Positions 18,322-30,243 of a stretch of DNA of 64,000 nucleotides are shown here, in pieces (the stretch's first letter is position 1; the number at the start of each line of letters is the position of its first letter). The DNA is from Hymenobacter sp. BRD67 (GTDB lineage: Bacteria > Bacteroidota > Bacteroidia > Cytophagales > Hymenobacteraceae). Under the pieces are notes generated by a model. That model searched no databases, was not told the origin of the DNA, and saw only the letters and a list, made by a program, of their open reading frames with translations. The stretch is taken from contig NZ_CP053904.1 of the NCBI RefSeq assembly GCF_013256425.1, positions 3,720,001 to 3,784,000 of the forward strand, written 5' to 3'. Position numbers and translations under genes: made by a program.

Positions 18322-18741
18322 ATGAGCACGTCCCACACCACCGCTACCGCCCGCTACGAGGGCCACCTGCGCACCGAAGCTACGCATACTGCTTCGGGCA
18401 CCGTTATCCAAACCGATGCCCCGGTTGATAACCACGGGCGCGGCGAAGCGTTTTCGCCGACCGACCTCGTAGGTACTGCCCTGGGCACTTGCATTCTGAC
18501 AACCATGGCTATCGTAGCCGAGCGCCATCAGCTAAACCTGGTAGGTAGTTCGTTTAAGATGGAAAAAATTATGAGCCCTGAGCCGCCGCGCCGCATTGCG
18601 CAGCTCACTGTTGAGCTGCACCTGCCCGCTGCCCTCAGCCCCGCCGACCGTACCCTGATGGAGCGGACGGCGCACACCTGCCCGGTGGCCCTGAGCCTGA
18701 ACCCGGAAATACGGCAAGAGGTTCGGTTTGTGTACGAGTAA
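18322..18741 (+). CDS. OsmC family peroxiredoxin-like protein
   Basis: 139 aa, a typical length. The two redox cysteines of the OsmC/Ohr fold are present in ALGTCILTTMAI (about residue 56) and HTCPVALSL (about 116), with FSPTDLVGTAL before the first. The family reduces organic or fatty-acid hydroperoxides with dithiols such as lipoyl proteins. It is a single gene, divergent from the beta-barrel-like protein. Its promoter box lies almost against the ATG, suggesting a leaderless transcript. No regulator is adjacent. Confidence 0.9.
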   Translation: MSTSHTTATARYEGHLRTEATHTASGTVIQTDAPVDNHGRGEAFSPTDLVGTALGTCILTTMAIVAERHQLNLVGSSFKMEKIMSPEPPRRIAQLTVELHLPAALSPADRTLMERTAHTCPVALSLNPEIRQEVRFVYE

Positions 18742-19197
18742 CTGGTTAATAGTTAATGATTAAAGATGAATGATTCGTGATTTCCGCGCCTTGCCCGGCA
18801 GAGAAGTCACGTATCACTCCTGCCTGCTTAACCCGGCGCAACAAAACCGGCACCCCACCTCACGGGCCGGCACTTCACCGCCGTCGCGCCCGCACTATAC
18901 TCGCCGAGCGCTTTTGCCCCAACCCACGGGCAAAGCACCGGGGCTTTCAGCCGCTACTGCGCGGCCCGCCTGGCCGGCGGGCCGCGCTTTTTTGGGCCTT
19001 ATCTCACTTGCTACGTACGACCAGCCGGGCATTTACTACAATTCCAATGTTATCAGCTATCACAATCGTTTTCGCATTGGATTAGGGCATTTAATTAACA
19101 TACAATTAGTTGCAAACAGGAGTTTCGCCTTACTTTTAGTCGTATCCCGGCTGGCTCCGAGCTTATGCGGGTGTTTGTTTTTGCTTTTTTCACCCGC
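18742..19197. other. Intergenic region with a terminator
   Basis: About 455 bases between OsmC and the GH3 gene. The hairpin GCGCGGCCCGCC/GGCGGGCCGCGC (18959-18970 with 18976-18987) followed by TTTTTT is a rho-independent terminator. The remainder shows only out-of-frame ORFs with no recognisable protein. TACTTTTA, one mismatch from the -7 consensus, lies near 19129-19136 upstream of the GH3 start. Confidence 0.55.
18959..18993 (+). terminator. Rho-independent terminator
   Basis: A 12-bp GC-rich stem with loop TGGCC, followed by six T's. Confidence 0.85.
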
Positions 19198-21879
19198 ATG
19201 AAACTACCCCACGCCCTTCTCGGCCTGCTCTTGCTCACGGGCAGTGGTACGCTGCTGCCGGCAGTCCCTTCGATGGTGCTACTACCTGCCCGATCCGCCG
19301 AATTTCCGTTTCAAAACCCCGACCTGCCTATCGACCAGCGGGTTGATGACCTGGTGGGCCGCCTCACGCTGCCCGAAAAGGTATCGCAGATGCTGAATAA
19401 TTCGCCGGCTATCGACCGCCTGGGCATTCCGGCCTACAACTGGTGGAACGAAGCGCTGCACGGCGTGGCCCGCACGAGTATGAAAACGACGGTGTTTCCC
19501 CAGGCCATCGGCATGGCGGCTACCTTCGACAAGGACGCGATGCTGACCATGGCAACTATCACTTCGGATGAGGCGCGGGCCGTGCACCAGGAGTACGTGC
19601 GGCGCGGTGAGCGCGGTATCTACCAGGGCCTTACCTTCTGGACGCCCAACATCAACATCTTCCGTGACCCGCGCTGGGGCCGGGGCCAGGAAACCTACGG
19701 CGAAGACCCCTACCTGACCGGCCAGCTGGGCTCGGCGCTGGTGAAAGGCTTTCAGGGCGACGACCCGAAGTACCTGAAAGTCACGGCCTGTGCCAAGCAC
19801 TTTGCCGTGCACAGCGGCCCCGAGCAGCTGCGCCACGTATTTGATGCCCAAATCAGCGACTATGACCTCTGGGACACGTACCTGCCGGCTTTTCGCGACC
19901 TGATTGTGGATGCCAGGGTGGCCGGCGTGATGTGCGCCTACAATGCCTACGCCGGGCAGCCGTGCTGCGGCAGCGACATTCTGATGACCAACATTTTATA
20001 TAAAAAATGGCAGTTTAAAGGCTACGTCACCTCCGACTGCGACGGGCTCAACGACTTCTGGCAGCACCACAAAACCGACCCCGACGCGGCGACTGCCGCC
20101 GCCAACGCCGTATTGCACGGCACTGATATTGAGTGTGCTACAGGAAAGTTATTCACTTATAACTCGCTACTCGAATCGGTGCAGAAGAAGCTTATTACCG
20201 AGGAGCAGCTGAATGTATCGGTGAAGCGGCTCTACAAAATTAGGTTTCAGCTGGGTATGTTCGACCCGGTAGAGCGCGTCAGGTACGCTCAGATTCCGAT
20301 GAGTGTGGTCGAGAGCGCGCCGCACCAAGCCCACGCCCTGAAGATGGCCCGCGAGTCGGTGGTGCTGCTCAAGAATGACAACCACACGCTGCCGCTGCGC
20401 AAAGACCTCAAGAAAATAGCCGTGCTTGGCCCCAACGCCAACAACGAAAGCGTGCAGCTCGGTAACTATAATGGGTTCCCCACCCACCTCGTAACCCCGC
20501 TCGAAGGCATCATAAACAAGCTAGGCAAGAATACGGAAGTGACATACATACAAGGCGTTGACTACGCCAGCAGCACCGTGTATGAGCCGCTGAATATTAA
20601 CCAAAGCCTATCTTATAACGGGCAGCCGGGCTTTCAGGCCGAATACTTCAAAAACCCCAACCTGGAAGGCCCGCCCGTAGTCACCCAGCAGGAAGCCGGC
20701 CTCGACCGCTACCTGGCCAACGCCAAACTGGAGATTGTGAAGGGCCTGCCGGCCGAGAATATCTCGGCGCGCTACCTCACCACCTTCACCCCCGAAAAAA
20801 CCGAGGAGCTGGCCCTGCAAATAACCGGCGACGACGGCTACCGCTTGTTTATCGATGGTAAGCTGGTAATGGATGCCTGGAATGGCCACGGGGTGTCGAC
20901 CAACCAGTACGTGCTCTCCGTGACGGCTGGCAAGGCCTTGGCTATCAAGCTGGAGTACGTGCAGAACGTGAGCCGCAGCATTCTCAGGTTCACGGGCGCG
21001 CACGTGGTGCCGATGAACGCGGCCAACATCCTGGCCCTGGTAAAAGATGCCGATGCCATCGTGTTCGTGGGCGGTATCTCGCCCCGGCTCGAAGGCGAGG
21101 AAATGAAGGTGGATGTGCCCGGCTTCAGCGGCGGCGACCGCACCAGCATTGCGTTGCCCAGGGTTCAAACCGACCTTCTTAAAGTGCTGCATACCACGGG
21201 CAAGCCGGTCGTATTCGTCATGATGACGGGCAGCGCCCTTGCCACGCCTTGGGAGTCGGCCAATCTGCCGGCCATCGTCAATTGCTGGTACGGTGGGCAG
21301 GCCGCCGGTACCGCGCTGGCCGACGTACTGTTTGGCGATTATAACCCCGCCGGCCGCCTGCCAGTGACGTTTTATAAGTCGGAAACCCAGCTACCGGCCT
21401 TCAACAACTACAGCATGGAAGGCCGCACCTACCGCTATTTCAAGGGCGTGCCGCTCTACCCTTTCGGCTACGGACTGAGCTACACCTCGTTTAAATATAG
21501 TAAATTAATTATATTATCCAAGCCCCGGACCGGGCAGCCCATCGTGCTAAGCGTAGAGGTGCAGAACACAGGCCCGCGCGCCGGCGACGAGGTGGTGCAG
21601 CTGTACGTGCGGCACCCGGCAGGACAGGGCCGCACGGCGCTGCACGCCTTGCAAGGTTTCCGGCGCGTAAGTCTGGCTCCCGGCCAAACCCAGACGGTGC
21701 AGTTTACGCTGACGCCGCGGCAACTTTCGCGGCTCAATGCCCAGGCTCAGCGCGTCGAGCTGGCCGGGCAGGTGCAGGTTTTTGTGGGCGGCGGCCAGCC
21801 GCTGGCCGCTGAGGTGGCTGCTGGCAAAGTACTGAAAGCCAGCATAGCGCTGACTGGCCAGCGCGTGGCGCTGGACTAA
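19198..21879 (+). CDS. Secreted glycoside hydrolase family 3 beta-glycosidase with PA14 insert
   Basis: 893 aa from ATG 19198 (signal peptide MKLPHALLGLLLLTGSG). The N-terminal GH3 barrel shows WWNEALHGVAR, FPQAIGMAATFD, DPRWGRGQETYGEDPYLTG, CAKHFAVHSGPE and the nucleophile Asp280 in VTSDCDGLNDFW. The alpha/beta sandwich (ARESVVLLKND) is interrupted by a PA14-type carbohydrate-binding insert (about 470-610; GDDGYRLFIDGKLVMDAWN). It resumes with GGISPRLEGEEM and closes with a fibronectin-III-like C-terminus (FGYGLSYTSF). The order matches beta-glucosidase/beta-xylosidase proteins of Bacteroidota that act on plant oligosaccharides in the periplasm. No SusCD pair is adjacent. Exact sugar unknown. 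Confidence 0.93.
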   Translation: MKLPHALLGLLLLTGSGTLLPAVPSMVLLPARSAEFPFQNPDLPIDQRVDDLVGRLTLPEKVSQMLNNSPAIDRLGIPAYNWWNEALHGVARTSMKTTVFPQAIGMAATFDKDAMLTMATITSDEARAVHQEYVRRGERGIYQGLTFWTPNINIFRDPRWGRGQETYGEDPYLTGQLGSALVKGFQGDDPKYLKVTACAKHFAVHSGPEQLRHVFDAQISDYDLWDTYLPAFRDLIVDARVAGVMCAYNAYAGQPCCGSDILMTNILYKKWQFKGYVTSDCDGLNDFWQHHKTDPDAATAAANAVLHGTDIECATGKLFTYNSLLESVQKKLITEEQLNVSVKRLYKIRFQLGMFDPVERVRYAQIPMSVVESAPHQAHALKMARESVVLLKNDNHTLPLRKDLKKIAVLGPNANNESVQLGNYNGFPTHLVTPLEGIINKLGKNTEVTYIQGVDYASSTVYEPLNINQSLSYNGQPGFQAEYFKNPNLEGPPVVTQQEAGLDRYLANAKLEIVKGLPAENISARYLTTFTPEKTEELALQITGDDGYRLFIDGKLVMDAWNGHGVSTNQYVLSVTAGKALAIKLEYVQNVSRSILRFTGAHVVPMNAANILALVKDADAIVFVGGISPRLEGEEMKVDVPGFSGGDRTSIALPRVQTDLLKVLHTTGKPVVFVMMTGSALATPWESANLPAIVNCWYGGQAAGTALADVLFGDYNPAGRLPVTFYKSETQLPAFNNYSMEGRTYRYFKGVPLYPFGYGLSYTSFKYSKLIILSKPRTGQPIVLSVEVQNTGPRAGDEVVQLYVRHPAGQGRTALHALQGFRRVSLAPGQTQTVQFTLTPRQLSRLNAQAQRVELAGQVQVFVGGGQPLAAEVAAGKVLKASIALTGQRVALD

Positions 21880-21898
21880 AGGCGTAGTGGGCAACCCC

Positions 21899-21942
21899 AA
21901 AGAGCGGCCCGCTCCGCTTGTCGGAGCAGGCCGCTCTTTTTT
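21899..21942 (+). terminator. GH3 gene terminator
   Basis: AAAGAGCGGCC-GCTCCG and CGGAGC-GGCCGCTCTTTTTT form a long stem. It serves the GH3 gene and, from the other side, convergent uvrA. Confidence 0.85.
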
Positions 21943-21981
21943 AATAGTATTGGGCTTTTATGCTTAAGGCTTAGCCAACTC

Positions 21982-25093
<3,112 letters not shown>

Positions 25094-25115
25094 GCGGGCA
25101 AATCGGAGGAACAAG

Positions 25116-25123
25116 CAAAGGTA
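25116..25123 (-). promoter_or_regulatory. -7 element of uvrA (TACCTTTG)
   Basis: Minus-strand TACCTTTG, 22 bases before the ATG at 25093. It supports the extended uvrA start. Confidence 0.55.
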
Positions 25124-25301
25124 CGCGAACGGCCAGCCAGGGGTAGCAGAAACCCGAAAGTTTTCTTCCCGACCCCGAATGGCAGGCCGATTGCTGCTAA
25201 CAAGCTTAGGCGGTGTTTGGTGCGGCGCTTTTTCTCTTTCTTTACCAGGCCGCTGCCGCCAGCTATTTCCGGAACGCTTGCTTTCTGCTTTTCCCTCGCT
25301 T

Positions 25302-25514
25302 ATGCGCTTTCCTTTTTGCCTTCGCCCACTATGCTGCTGGCTCACTGGCCTGTTGCTGGCGCCGGCTTTTCAGGGCAAACCGAAGATTATACCGGAGGAG
25401 GTATCTAACCTTTCCAATGACAAGCACCGGGCGCAGCTACAACGCAATAGCCTGGCTGTCATTCAGACGTTGAGCAGCTTATCGGCATCTGGCCGGGAGC
25501 TGGCCACTATATAA
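25302..25514 (+). CDS. Small putative secreted protein, 70 aa
   Basis: From ATG 25302 the frame encodes a hydrophobic cysteine-containing leader (MRFPFCLRPLCCWLTGLLLA, then PAFQ) and about 48 hydrophilic residues (KIIPEEVSNLSNDKHRAQLQ, SLAVIQTLSSL). It reads as a signal peptide plus a short helical protein. It is divergent from uvrA and precedes a secreted-protein gene. No homologue recognised; it could be chance. Confidence 0.4.
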   Translation: MRFPFCLRPLCCWLTGLLLAPAFQGKPKIIPEEVSNLSNDKHRAQLQRNSLAVIQTLSSLSASGRELATI

Positions 25515-25662
25515 GACGGCCTTGTTCAGCCCGGCACCTGGCCAACGATGGGCCGCTACCACTTGCGCAAGGTCAAAAGCAGGGCGGCTACGTATAAGCC
25601 ACATGTTCTTTTCCTGGCAGCATCCTTGCCAGGCCAGCGCTATCACCTCAATTTTCTTTCTC

Positions 25663-26115
25663 ATGAACTTGCTTCAAAAAACGGCTACCCTCGGCCTGCT
25701 GAGCGCCCTGTCTTTTGCCGCCGCCCCGGCACAGGCGCAGATTAACGTTAACATCAACACCGCCCCGCCGGTGGTGGTAGGTGCTCCGGCCAACGCCCAG
25801 TACTACTACATTCCCGAAGCCAATGCGTACTACGATGTACCCGGCCGCCGCTACCTCGTGCAGCGCAATGGCAAATGGGAGCGCCATGAGCGCCTTGAAG
25901 GCTACGACTCGCGCAATTTCCACCCGCAGTACATCGACTATCGCGGCGACTCGCCCTGGACGTACAGCCGGGGAGGCAACCCCCACGGCCTGCCCCCTGG
26001 CCAGGCTAAGAAAATGCATCGCGACGGCTACCGCGACGGTGATGGCCGCGGCCACGATGACGACCATGGCCACGACAAAGACCACGACCGGGGCCGCGAC
26101 CGCGACCGCGACTAG
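25663..26115 (+). CDS. Secreted protein of the QYYY-IPE family, paralog 1
   Basis: 150 aa from ATG 25663, picked because a signal peptide (MNLLQKTATLGLLSAL, cleaved near AQAQ) follows. The core NAQYYYIPEANAYYDVPGRR, YLVQRNGKWERHERLEGYDS, FHPQYIDYRGDSPW is shared with the proteins at 27250 and 29414. The family may form a small beta-rich periplasmic or surface domain. The C-terminal 45 residues are a charged Asp/His/Arg/Gly tail (DGRGHDDDHGHDKDHDRGRD) of possible metal-binding character. Function unknown. An IS5-family element sits 28 bases after the stop. Confidence 0.75.
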   Translation: MNLLQKTATLGLLSALSFAAAPAQAQINVNINTAPPVVVGAPANAQYYYIPEANAYYDVPGRRYLVQRNGKWERHERLEGYDSRNFHPQYIDYRGDSPWTYSRGGNPHGLPPGQAKKMHRDGYRDGDGRGHDDDHGHDKDHDRGRDRDRD

Positions 26116-26143
26116 TCAAGCGTTAGCTTACTGTGTTTATATT

Positions 26144-27075
26144 GAAGCTGTTTAGGAAGTAGGCTGGAAACAAAAAAGACTCCCACGGCGGAGAGAAATT
26201 TGGGGTGCGACCCAACCAAGTTTCTTACGCCTGCCCGTGGAAGTCCTCTCCAAAGATATCATCGTGACCTGGCTACTGCCCTATTTACCCTTTCCCAGCC
26301 AGGGCCGGCGGCGGCGCGTGGCTCCGGCCGAGGTGGTGGGCGCCATTCTCTACAAACTCAAAACCGGCTGTCAGTGGCGCTGGCTACCGGTGGCCGCCCT
26401 ATTCAGCGGCGAGCCCCTGAGTTGGCAGGGGGTGTACTATCATTTCCACACCTGGAGCAAACAAGGGGCCTGGAAAAAGCTGTGGCTGACGCTCTTGCGC
26501 CTACACCGCCGCTTGCTCGACCTCTCCAGCGTGCAACTCGACGGCAGCCACACACCGGCCAAGAACGGCGGGGTGGCCGTGGGCTACCAGGGCCGCAAAG
26601 CGGCGCGCACCACCAACGCCCTGTTCCTGGCCGACAACCAGGGCCAGCCGCTGGCCCTGGCCACGCCCCAGGCCGGGCAGCACCACGATACGTTTGAGCT
26701 GGAAGCCGTCTTTGGCGAGCTTTGCCAAACGTTGGAGCAGGCGGACCTGTGCCTGCAAGGCTTGTTTCTGAACGCCGACAAAGCCTTTGATGTCAACAGC
26801 TTACGCCAGGCCTGTGCCCACCGCGATATTGAGGTCAACATCCCGCGCAACCGGCGTTCGGCCGACTGGCAAATCGACGATGATACCCTGTTTGACCCCG
26901 AACTCTACCGCCGCCGACAGGTTATTGAGCAACTCAACGCCTGGCTCGACGGCTTCAAAACGCTACTCGTGCGCTTTGAAACCTGCCTGCATACCTGGCT
27001 GGCGTTTCACTGGCTGGCCTTTACCGTGCTACTGCTGCGCAGAATTGGTCGCTCGCCTACTTCCTAAACAGCTTC
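26144..27075 (+). mobile_element. IS5-family insertion sequence, copy 1 (932 bp)
   Basis: Perfect 21-bp terminal inverted repeats (GAAGCTGTTTAGGAAGTAGGC at 26144-26164, complement at 27055-27075) and a 3-bp target duplication ATT (26141-26143 and 27076-27078) define the element. It encodes one intact transposase. An inverted copy of the same length is at 59350-60281. Confidence 0.93.
26237..27067 (+). CDS. IS5-family transposase
   Basis: 276 aa from a GTG at 26237. The N-terminal part has the IS5 DUF4096-like block (VAPAEVVGAILYKLKTGCQW, FHTWSKQGAWKKLW). The DDE catalytic core follows with VQLDGSHTPAKNGG (first Asp), LNADKAFDVNSLR (second Asp) and YRRRQVIEQLNAWLDGF (Glu in the Y-R-E region). 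The stop lies inside the right inverted repeat. An overlapping ORF on the same strand (from 26200) is a frame shadow. The translation equals that of the 59358-60188 copy, so transposition was recent. Confidence 0.93.
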   Translation: MEVLSKDIIVTWLLPYLPFPSQGRRRRVAPAEVVGAILYKLKTGCQWRWLPVAALFSGEPLSWQGVYYHFHTWSKQGAWKKLWLTLLRLHRRLLDLSSVQLDGSHTPAKNGGVAVGYQGRKAARTTNALFLADNQGQPLALATPQAGQHHDTFELEAVFGELCQTLEQADLCLQGLFLNADKAFDVNSLRQACAHRDIEVNIPRNRRSADWQIDDDTLFDPELYRRRQVIEQLNAWLDGFKTLLVRFETCLHTWLAFHWLAFTVLLLRRIGRSPTS

Positions 27076-27249
27076 ATTCTTAAAAAGCGCCCAATGGGCG
27101 CTTTTTTTGGTAGCGGACGGCTGGTTTGGCTGGTCGGCAGAATGGAATTATTGGTCTGTAAAATAGCCAGACTTATCGAATCTGTGTGCGTTCAGGCATC
27201 CATTTTGTTGTTACACAAGTATTCTGTTCAACCTTTTTCCGTTTCAACC

Positions 27250-27639
27250 ATGAACTACCGCCCGCAGATTTTTGCTTTTGTGTTCGGCGCTTTCGCCGCA
27301 TTGGCTGCTCCGGCTGCTCACGCCCAGGTTGGCGTTAATGTGCAGATTGGCCACCCCGCCTGGGGCCCCGCCGTGCCAGCCGGGTCGCAGTACTACTACG
27401 TGCCGGAGATTGACGGCTACTATGACCTGGCCGCCCGCAACTACATCGTGCAGCGCAACGGCCGCTGGGTACCGATGGCCGTAGTACCGGGCTACAACAC
27501 GGCCAACTTTCACCCGGTGGTAGTAGATTATCGCGGCCGGCAGCCATGGGTGCAGTATCGCGACCACCATGCCCGTTATTACCGCTCGGCAGACATGCGC
27601 CACGATGACCGCCGCGACCACGACAGAGGTCGTCGCTAA
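27250..27639 (+). CDS. Secreted protein of the QYYY-IPE family, paralog 2
   Basis: 129 aa from ATG 27250, with signal peptide MNYRPQIFAFVFGAFAAL cleaved near AHAQ. It shares VGVNVQIGHPAWGPAVPAGS with paralog 3 and SQYYYVPEIDGYYDLAARN, YIVQRNGRWVPM, FHPVVVDYRGRQPW with both paralogs. The C-terminus is short, basic and aspartate-rich (MRHDDRRDHDRGRR). Upstream (27075-27249) is the gap left by the IS5 insertion; downstream is an IS4-family element. Function unknown. Confidence 0.75.
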   Translation: MNYRPQIFAFVFGAFAALAAPAAHAQVGVNVQIGHPAWGPAVPAGSQYYYVPEIDGYYDLAARNYIVQRNGRWVPMAVVPGYNTANFHPVVVDYRGRQPWVQYRDHHARYYRSADMRHDDRRDHDRGRR

Positions 27640-27678
27640 GCACTATGCCTGCACGTTTGAAAAGCCTCGCTACCCGGC

Positions 27679-29255
27679 TTGTCTTTACCCAAATCTCGTA
27701 GAGAAAGCGCCAGCCGATAGGCCGGCGCTTTTTTAGTGCTCTTCCGGGGGCAACAGGGCGGCCAGCCGTACGCCTTCGGCTAAGTAGCGCAGGCTCACCA
27801 GCCCGAGCCAGAGCGTCTGCCAGCCTGGCGGTCCATCGCCGGTTCGGCCCAGGTGCCCACCCAGTCCAGCCAGGGCGTAGAATACCTCCCGCACGGTTCG
27901 AATGGGCCGCGTGCGCTGGCTGCGCAAGACCCGTAAATAGCTGGCTGATAGACCTGACGACTCAGCTGGTGCATCGGGTTGCTGGCGGCTATGCTCGCGC
28001 AGGTCCACTAGCGCCAGCGCCACCACGCTCAGCAAGGCCACCGCCGCAAACAGGCGTGGGGCGGTGTGCAGTTGCAAGCGCTCGGCACCCAGGCCCGTTT
28101 TCAGGGCTTTATGAAAGTCCTCGATGAGCCAGCGGCTGGCGTACTGTCGAGCCCGTTCCTGTGCTTGGGGGAAGCTGCTTATCACGTCGTCACACAGTAG
28201 GAGCCACTCCAGCTTACCGCCCGGCTCCCACACCTGTACTACGCTGGCAGCCACCGGTTCCCCTTTGCCCGTACTAGCGCCCGGCCGTTGGGGAGCGCGT
28301 AGCGCCAACACGGCACTGTAACTCACCTGCAGGCGCACCTGCCGGGCCGCTTGGCCCGGACGAGCACGCAAGGCCAGTTCCAGTTGCCCGGCACTAGGCT
28401 GCGCCCGGGCCACGGCAAAGAGCGTCGGCGGTGGCGCCTCAGATGGGGCGACCAAGCCCCGGTCTTGGGCGGCCCGGACTACAAAGCCCAGCCCCTGCTG
28501 TCGGCATTGGCGCAGATGCTCGTAAATATCCGCGCCGCGGTCCGCCACCACGACCCAGCGCCCAGCCGCCGGCGGTGAGCCAACCGCGCGCAGGCTGCGC
28601 GCCCACAGCGCGGACTCGCGCACCCGCCCCTGCCGGGGCCGGCTGCCGCCGTGGGGGTGCGCCTTCTCGGCCGCTGGCCGGGCCTGGCGCACGTAAAACT
28701 GCTGGTCGAGCAGCCCCAGCAAGGGCAGCGGTGGGCGCACCGCCCCCGCCGGTAGGTCGCTGGCTGGCCAACTGGCGGCCACCAACGAGTGCAGCAGTAC
28801 GCCCTGCTCCCCGCTGGCCCCGCCCCCACTGGTCCCAGGCCCGCCCGGCGGGCCGTGGCGGGGGCCCAGCGCAACTGGGTCGTGTCCTCGACCAGCAAAT
28901 AGGTGCCGGCCTGCTGCAACTGCTGCTGAACTAATTGGCGGTGTGGCTCTTGCAGGATGTCGGGTGTGACGGCTGCCCCGCCCAGCAACTGGTAGGCGGC
29001 CTTGCTAGCGTAGGCCGACCCGGCCCCAACTGCGGGATACTGGCCCCAGGCTGGCGGGCCCAGCCAGCTACTAGCGTACAGACGCGCCGCTGGCGGCGCA
29101 CATCACCGAGCTGTACGGTCCCAAAATGCGTGCTGGCCCATTGCTGGGCATCACAAAATTGCTGAGAAATGCGCATCCCACGCCAACGCGTAGGGCACTA
29201 AAAAAGCGCCGGCCTACCGGCCGGCGCTTTCTCTACGAGATTTGGGTAAGGACAA
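27679..29255 (-). mobile_element. IS4-family (Tn5/IS50-like) insertion sequence
   Basis: The near-perfect terminal inverted repeats are about 60 bp long. They begin TTGTC(T/C)TTACCCAAATCTCG at 27679 and, inverted, at 29255. The direct repeat GCTACCCGGC at 27669-27678 and 29256-29265 is a plausible 10-bp target duplication. Each end contains a GC-rich hairpin with a T-run (near 27707-27736 and 29198-29227). The transposase gene nearly fills the element. Confidence 0.8.
27733..29176 (-). CDS. IS4-family Tn5-like transposase (two frameshifts as written)
   Basis: The N-terminus from ATG 29176 matches the Tn5-type DNA-binding domain (WASTHFGTVQLGDVRRQRRV, RQPGASIPQLG). The frame breaks at the C-run 29024-29027, resumes with KAAYQLLGGAAVTPDIL, LVEDTTQLRWAP, and breaks again at the G-run 28860-28864. 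It resumes with LLHSLVAASWPASD. Then come the DDE residues VVVADRGADIYEHL and the Y-REK-like RQYASRWLIEDFHKALKTGLG. One added base at each run gives a 481-aa intact protein, so the element may be active. The stop codon lies within the left inverted repeat. Confidence 0.85.
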
Positions 29256-29413
29256 GCTACCCGGCGGGGCCTTTTTATGCGCTTTGACGAGAGTTAGTCG
29301 GTACATTTGGCCAGTCAGTACGCAAACATGTTCCGTATAACGGCAAACTCAAATTTCGGCACTCTACTTGCCTAGTGGGTAGTAGGCAACCCAACCCACT
29401 TTTTCTTCCTGCC

Positions 29414-30180
29414 ATGAAACTCCACCTCCGCTTTCTTGCTTTCGCGCTGGGCACTGGCCTGGCTTTCGCTGCTCCTCTCGCCGCCCAGGCGCAAGTAAGT
29501 GTGGGCGTAAACATTGGCTTACCAGCCTGGGGGCCGCCCGTGCCGCAGGGCACGCAGTATTACTACATCCCGGAGATTGACGGATACTACGATATCTACA
29601 ACGGGGTATATATCGTCTTTCAGGATGGGCAATGGATTCAGACGCCCTACCTCGATGGCTACGACCCCTATTATTTCCACCCGGTACCGGTGAGCTACGC
29701 CGGCCCGCAGCCCTGGCTCTATATCAATACCTACCGCAGTCGCTACCCGCAATATGTGACCGTGTTTCGGCGCGGCGGCTACGGTGGCGGGGGCCAGTAC
29801 TACGGCCACGACTACGGCGCGGGCCGCGTCTATGGCTACGACCGCAACCGGGGTCGCGAGTTTGACCGGGGCCGCGACTACCGCGTCGGGCAGCCCCACA
29901 TAGAGGGCGGCCGCGATAACCGAGGCGGCTTTGGGGGCGGCCAGCCGCAGGTGCAGCGCGGCGACCGCGGTGGCTTTGGGGGCGGCCAGCCTCAAGTACA
30001 GCGCGGCGGTTTTGGCGGAGGTCAGCCCCAGGTACAGCGCGGCGGCTTTGGCGGGGGCCAGCCCCAGATGCAGCCCGGTAATCGGGGCGGCTTCGGGGCG
30101 GCAACCCCGGGCAGGGTGGCCAACGAGGCTCCGGCGGCGACCACGGTGGCGACCGGGGCGGTGACCATGGGCACCGGTAA
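29414..30180 (+). CDS. Secreted protein of the QYYY-IPE family with Gly/Gln repeat tail, paralog 3 (frameshifted as written)
   Basis: Signal peptide MKLHLRFLAFALGTGLAFA cleaved near AQAQ, from ATG 29414. The core VNIGLPAWGPPVPQGTQYYY, IPEIDGYYDIYNG, YFHPVPVSYAGPQPW matches paralogs 1 and 2. A long Gly/Arg/Tyr region follows, with a tandem motif RGGFGGGQPQVQ (about residues 170-220). The written frame leaves the glycine pattern at GGGG 30095-30098. One added G gives a continued Gly-rich tail ending with TAA at 30180 (255 aa) instead of the stop at 30202. Possible matrix or surface-coat protein; function unknown. Confidence 0.72.
29925..30075 (+). repeat. Degenerate tandem repeat encoding RGGFGGGQPQVQ
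   Basis: Four imperfect copies of a 36- to 42-base unit (GGCGGCTTTGGGGGCGGCCA-type) in the C-terminal coding part of paralog 3. Copy number probably varies by slippage. Confidence 0.75.
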
Positions 30181-30206
30181 GCAACTGATTTTCTCTTCGT
30201 AGTTTT

Positions 30207-30238
30207 GAAGCTGCCCCCGGCCGGGGCAGCTTCTTTTT
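30207..30238 (+). terminator. Terminator before the MBOAT gene
   Basis: GAAGCTGCCCC (30207-30217) pairs with GGGGCAGCTTC (30223-30233), followed by a T run. It ends only a few bases before the MBOAT ATG at 30244, so it may also attenuate that gene. Confidence 0.8.
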
Positions 30239-30243
30239 TAGGT

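Noticed and set aside
18770..19164. ORFs in the OsmC-GH3 gap
   Set aside because: Overlapping frames without start context or recognisable protein; the region contains a terminator.
26200..26697. Second ORF overlapping the IS5 transposase, as if a two-ORF element
   Set aside because: The 276-aa frame alone contains the whole DDE domain; the overlapping ORF has no motifs.
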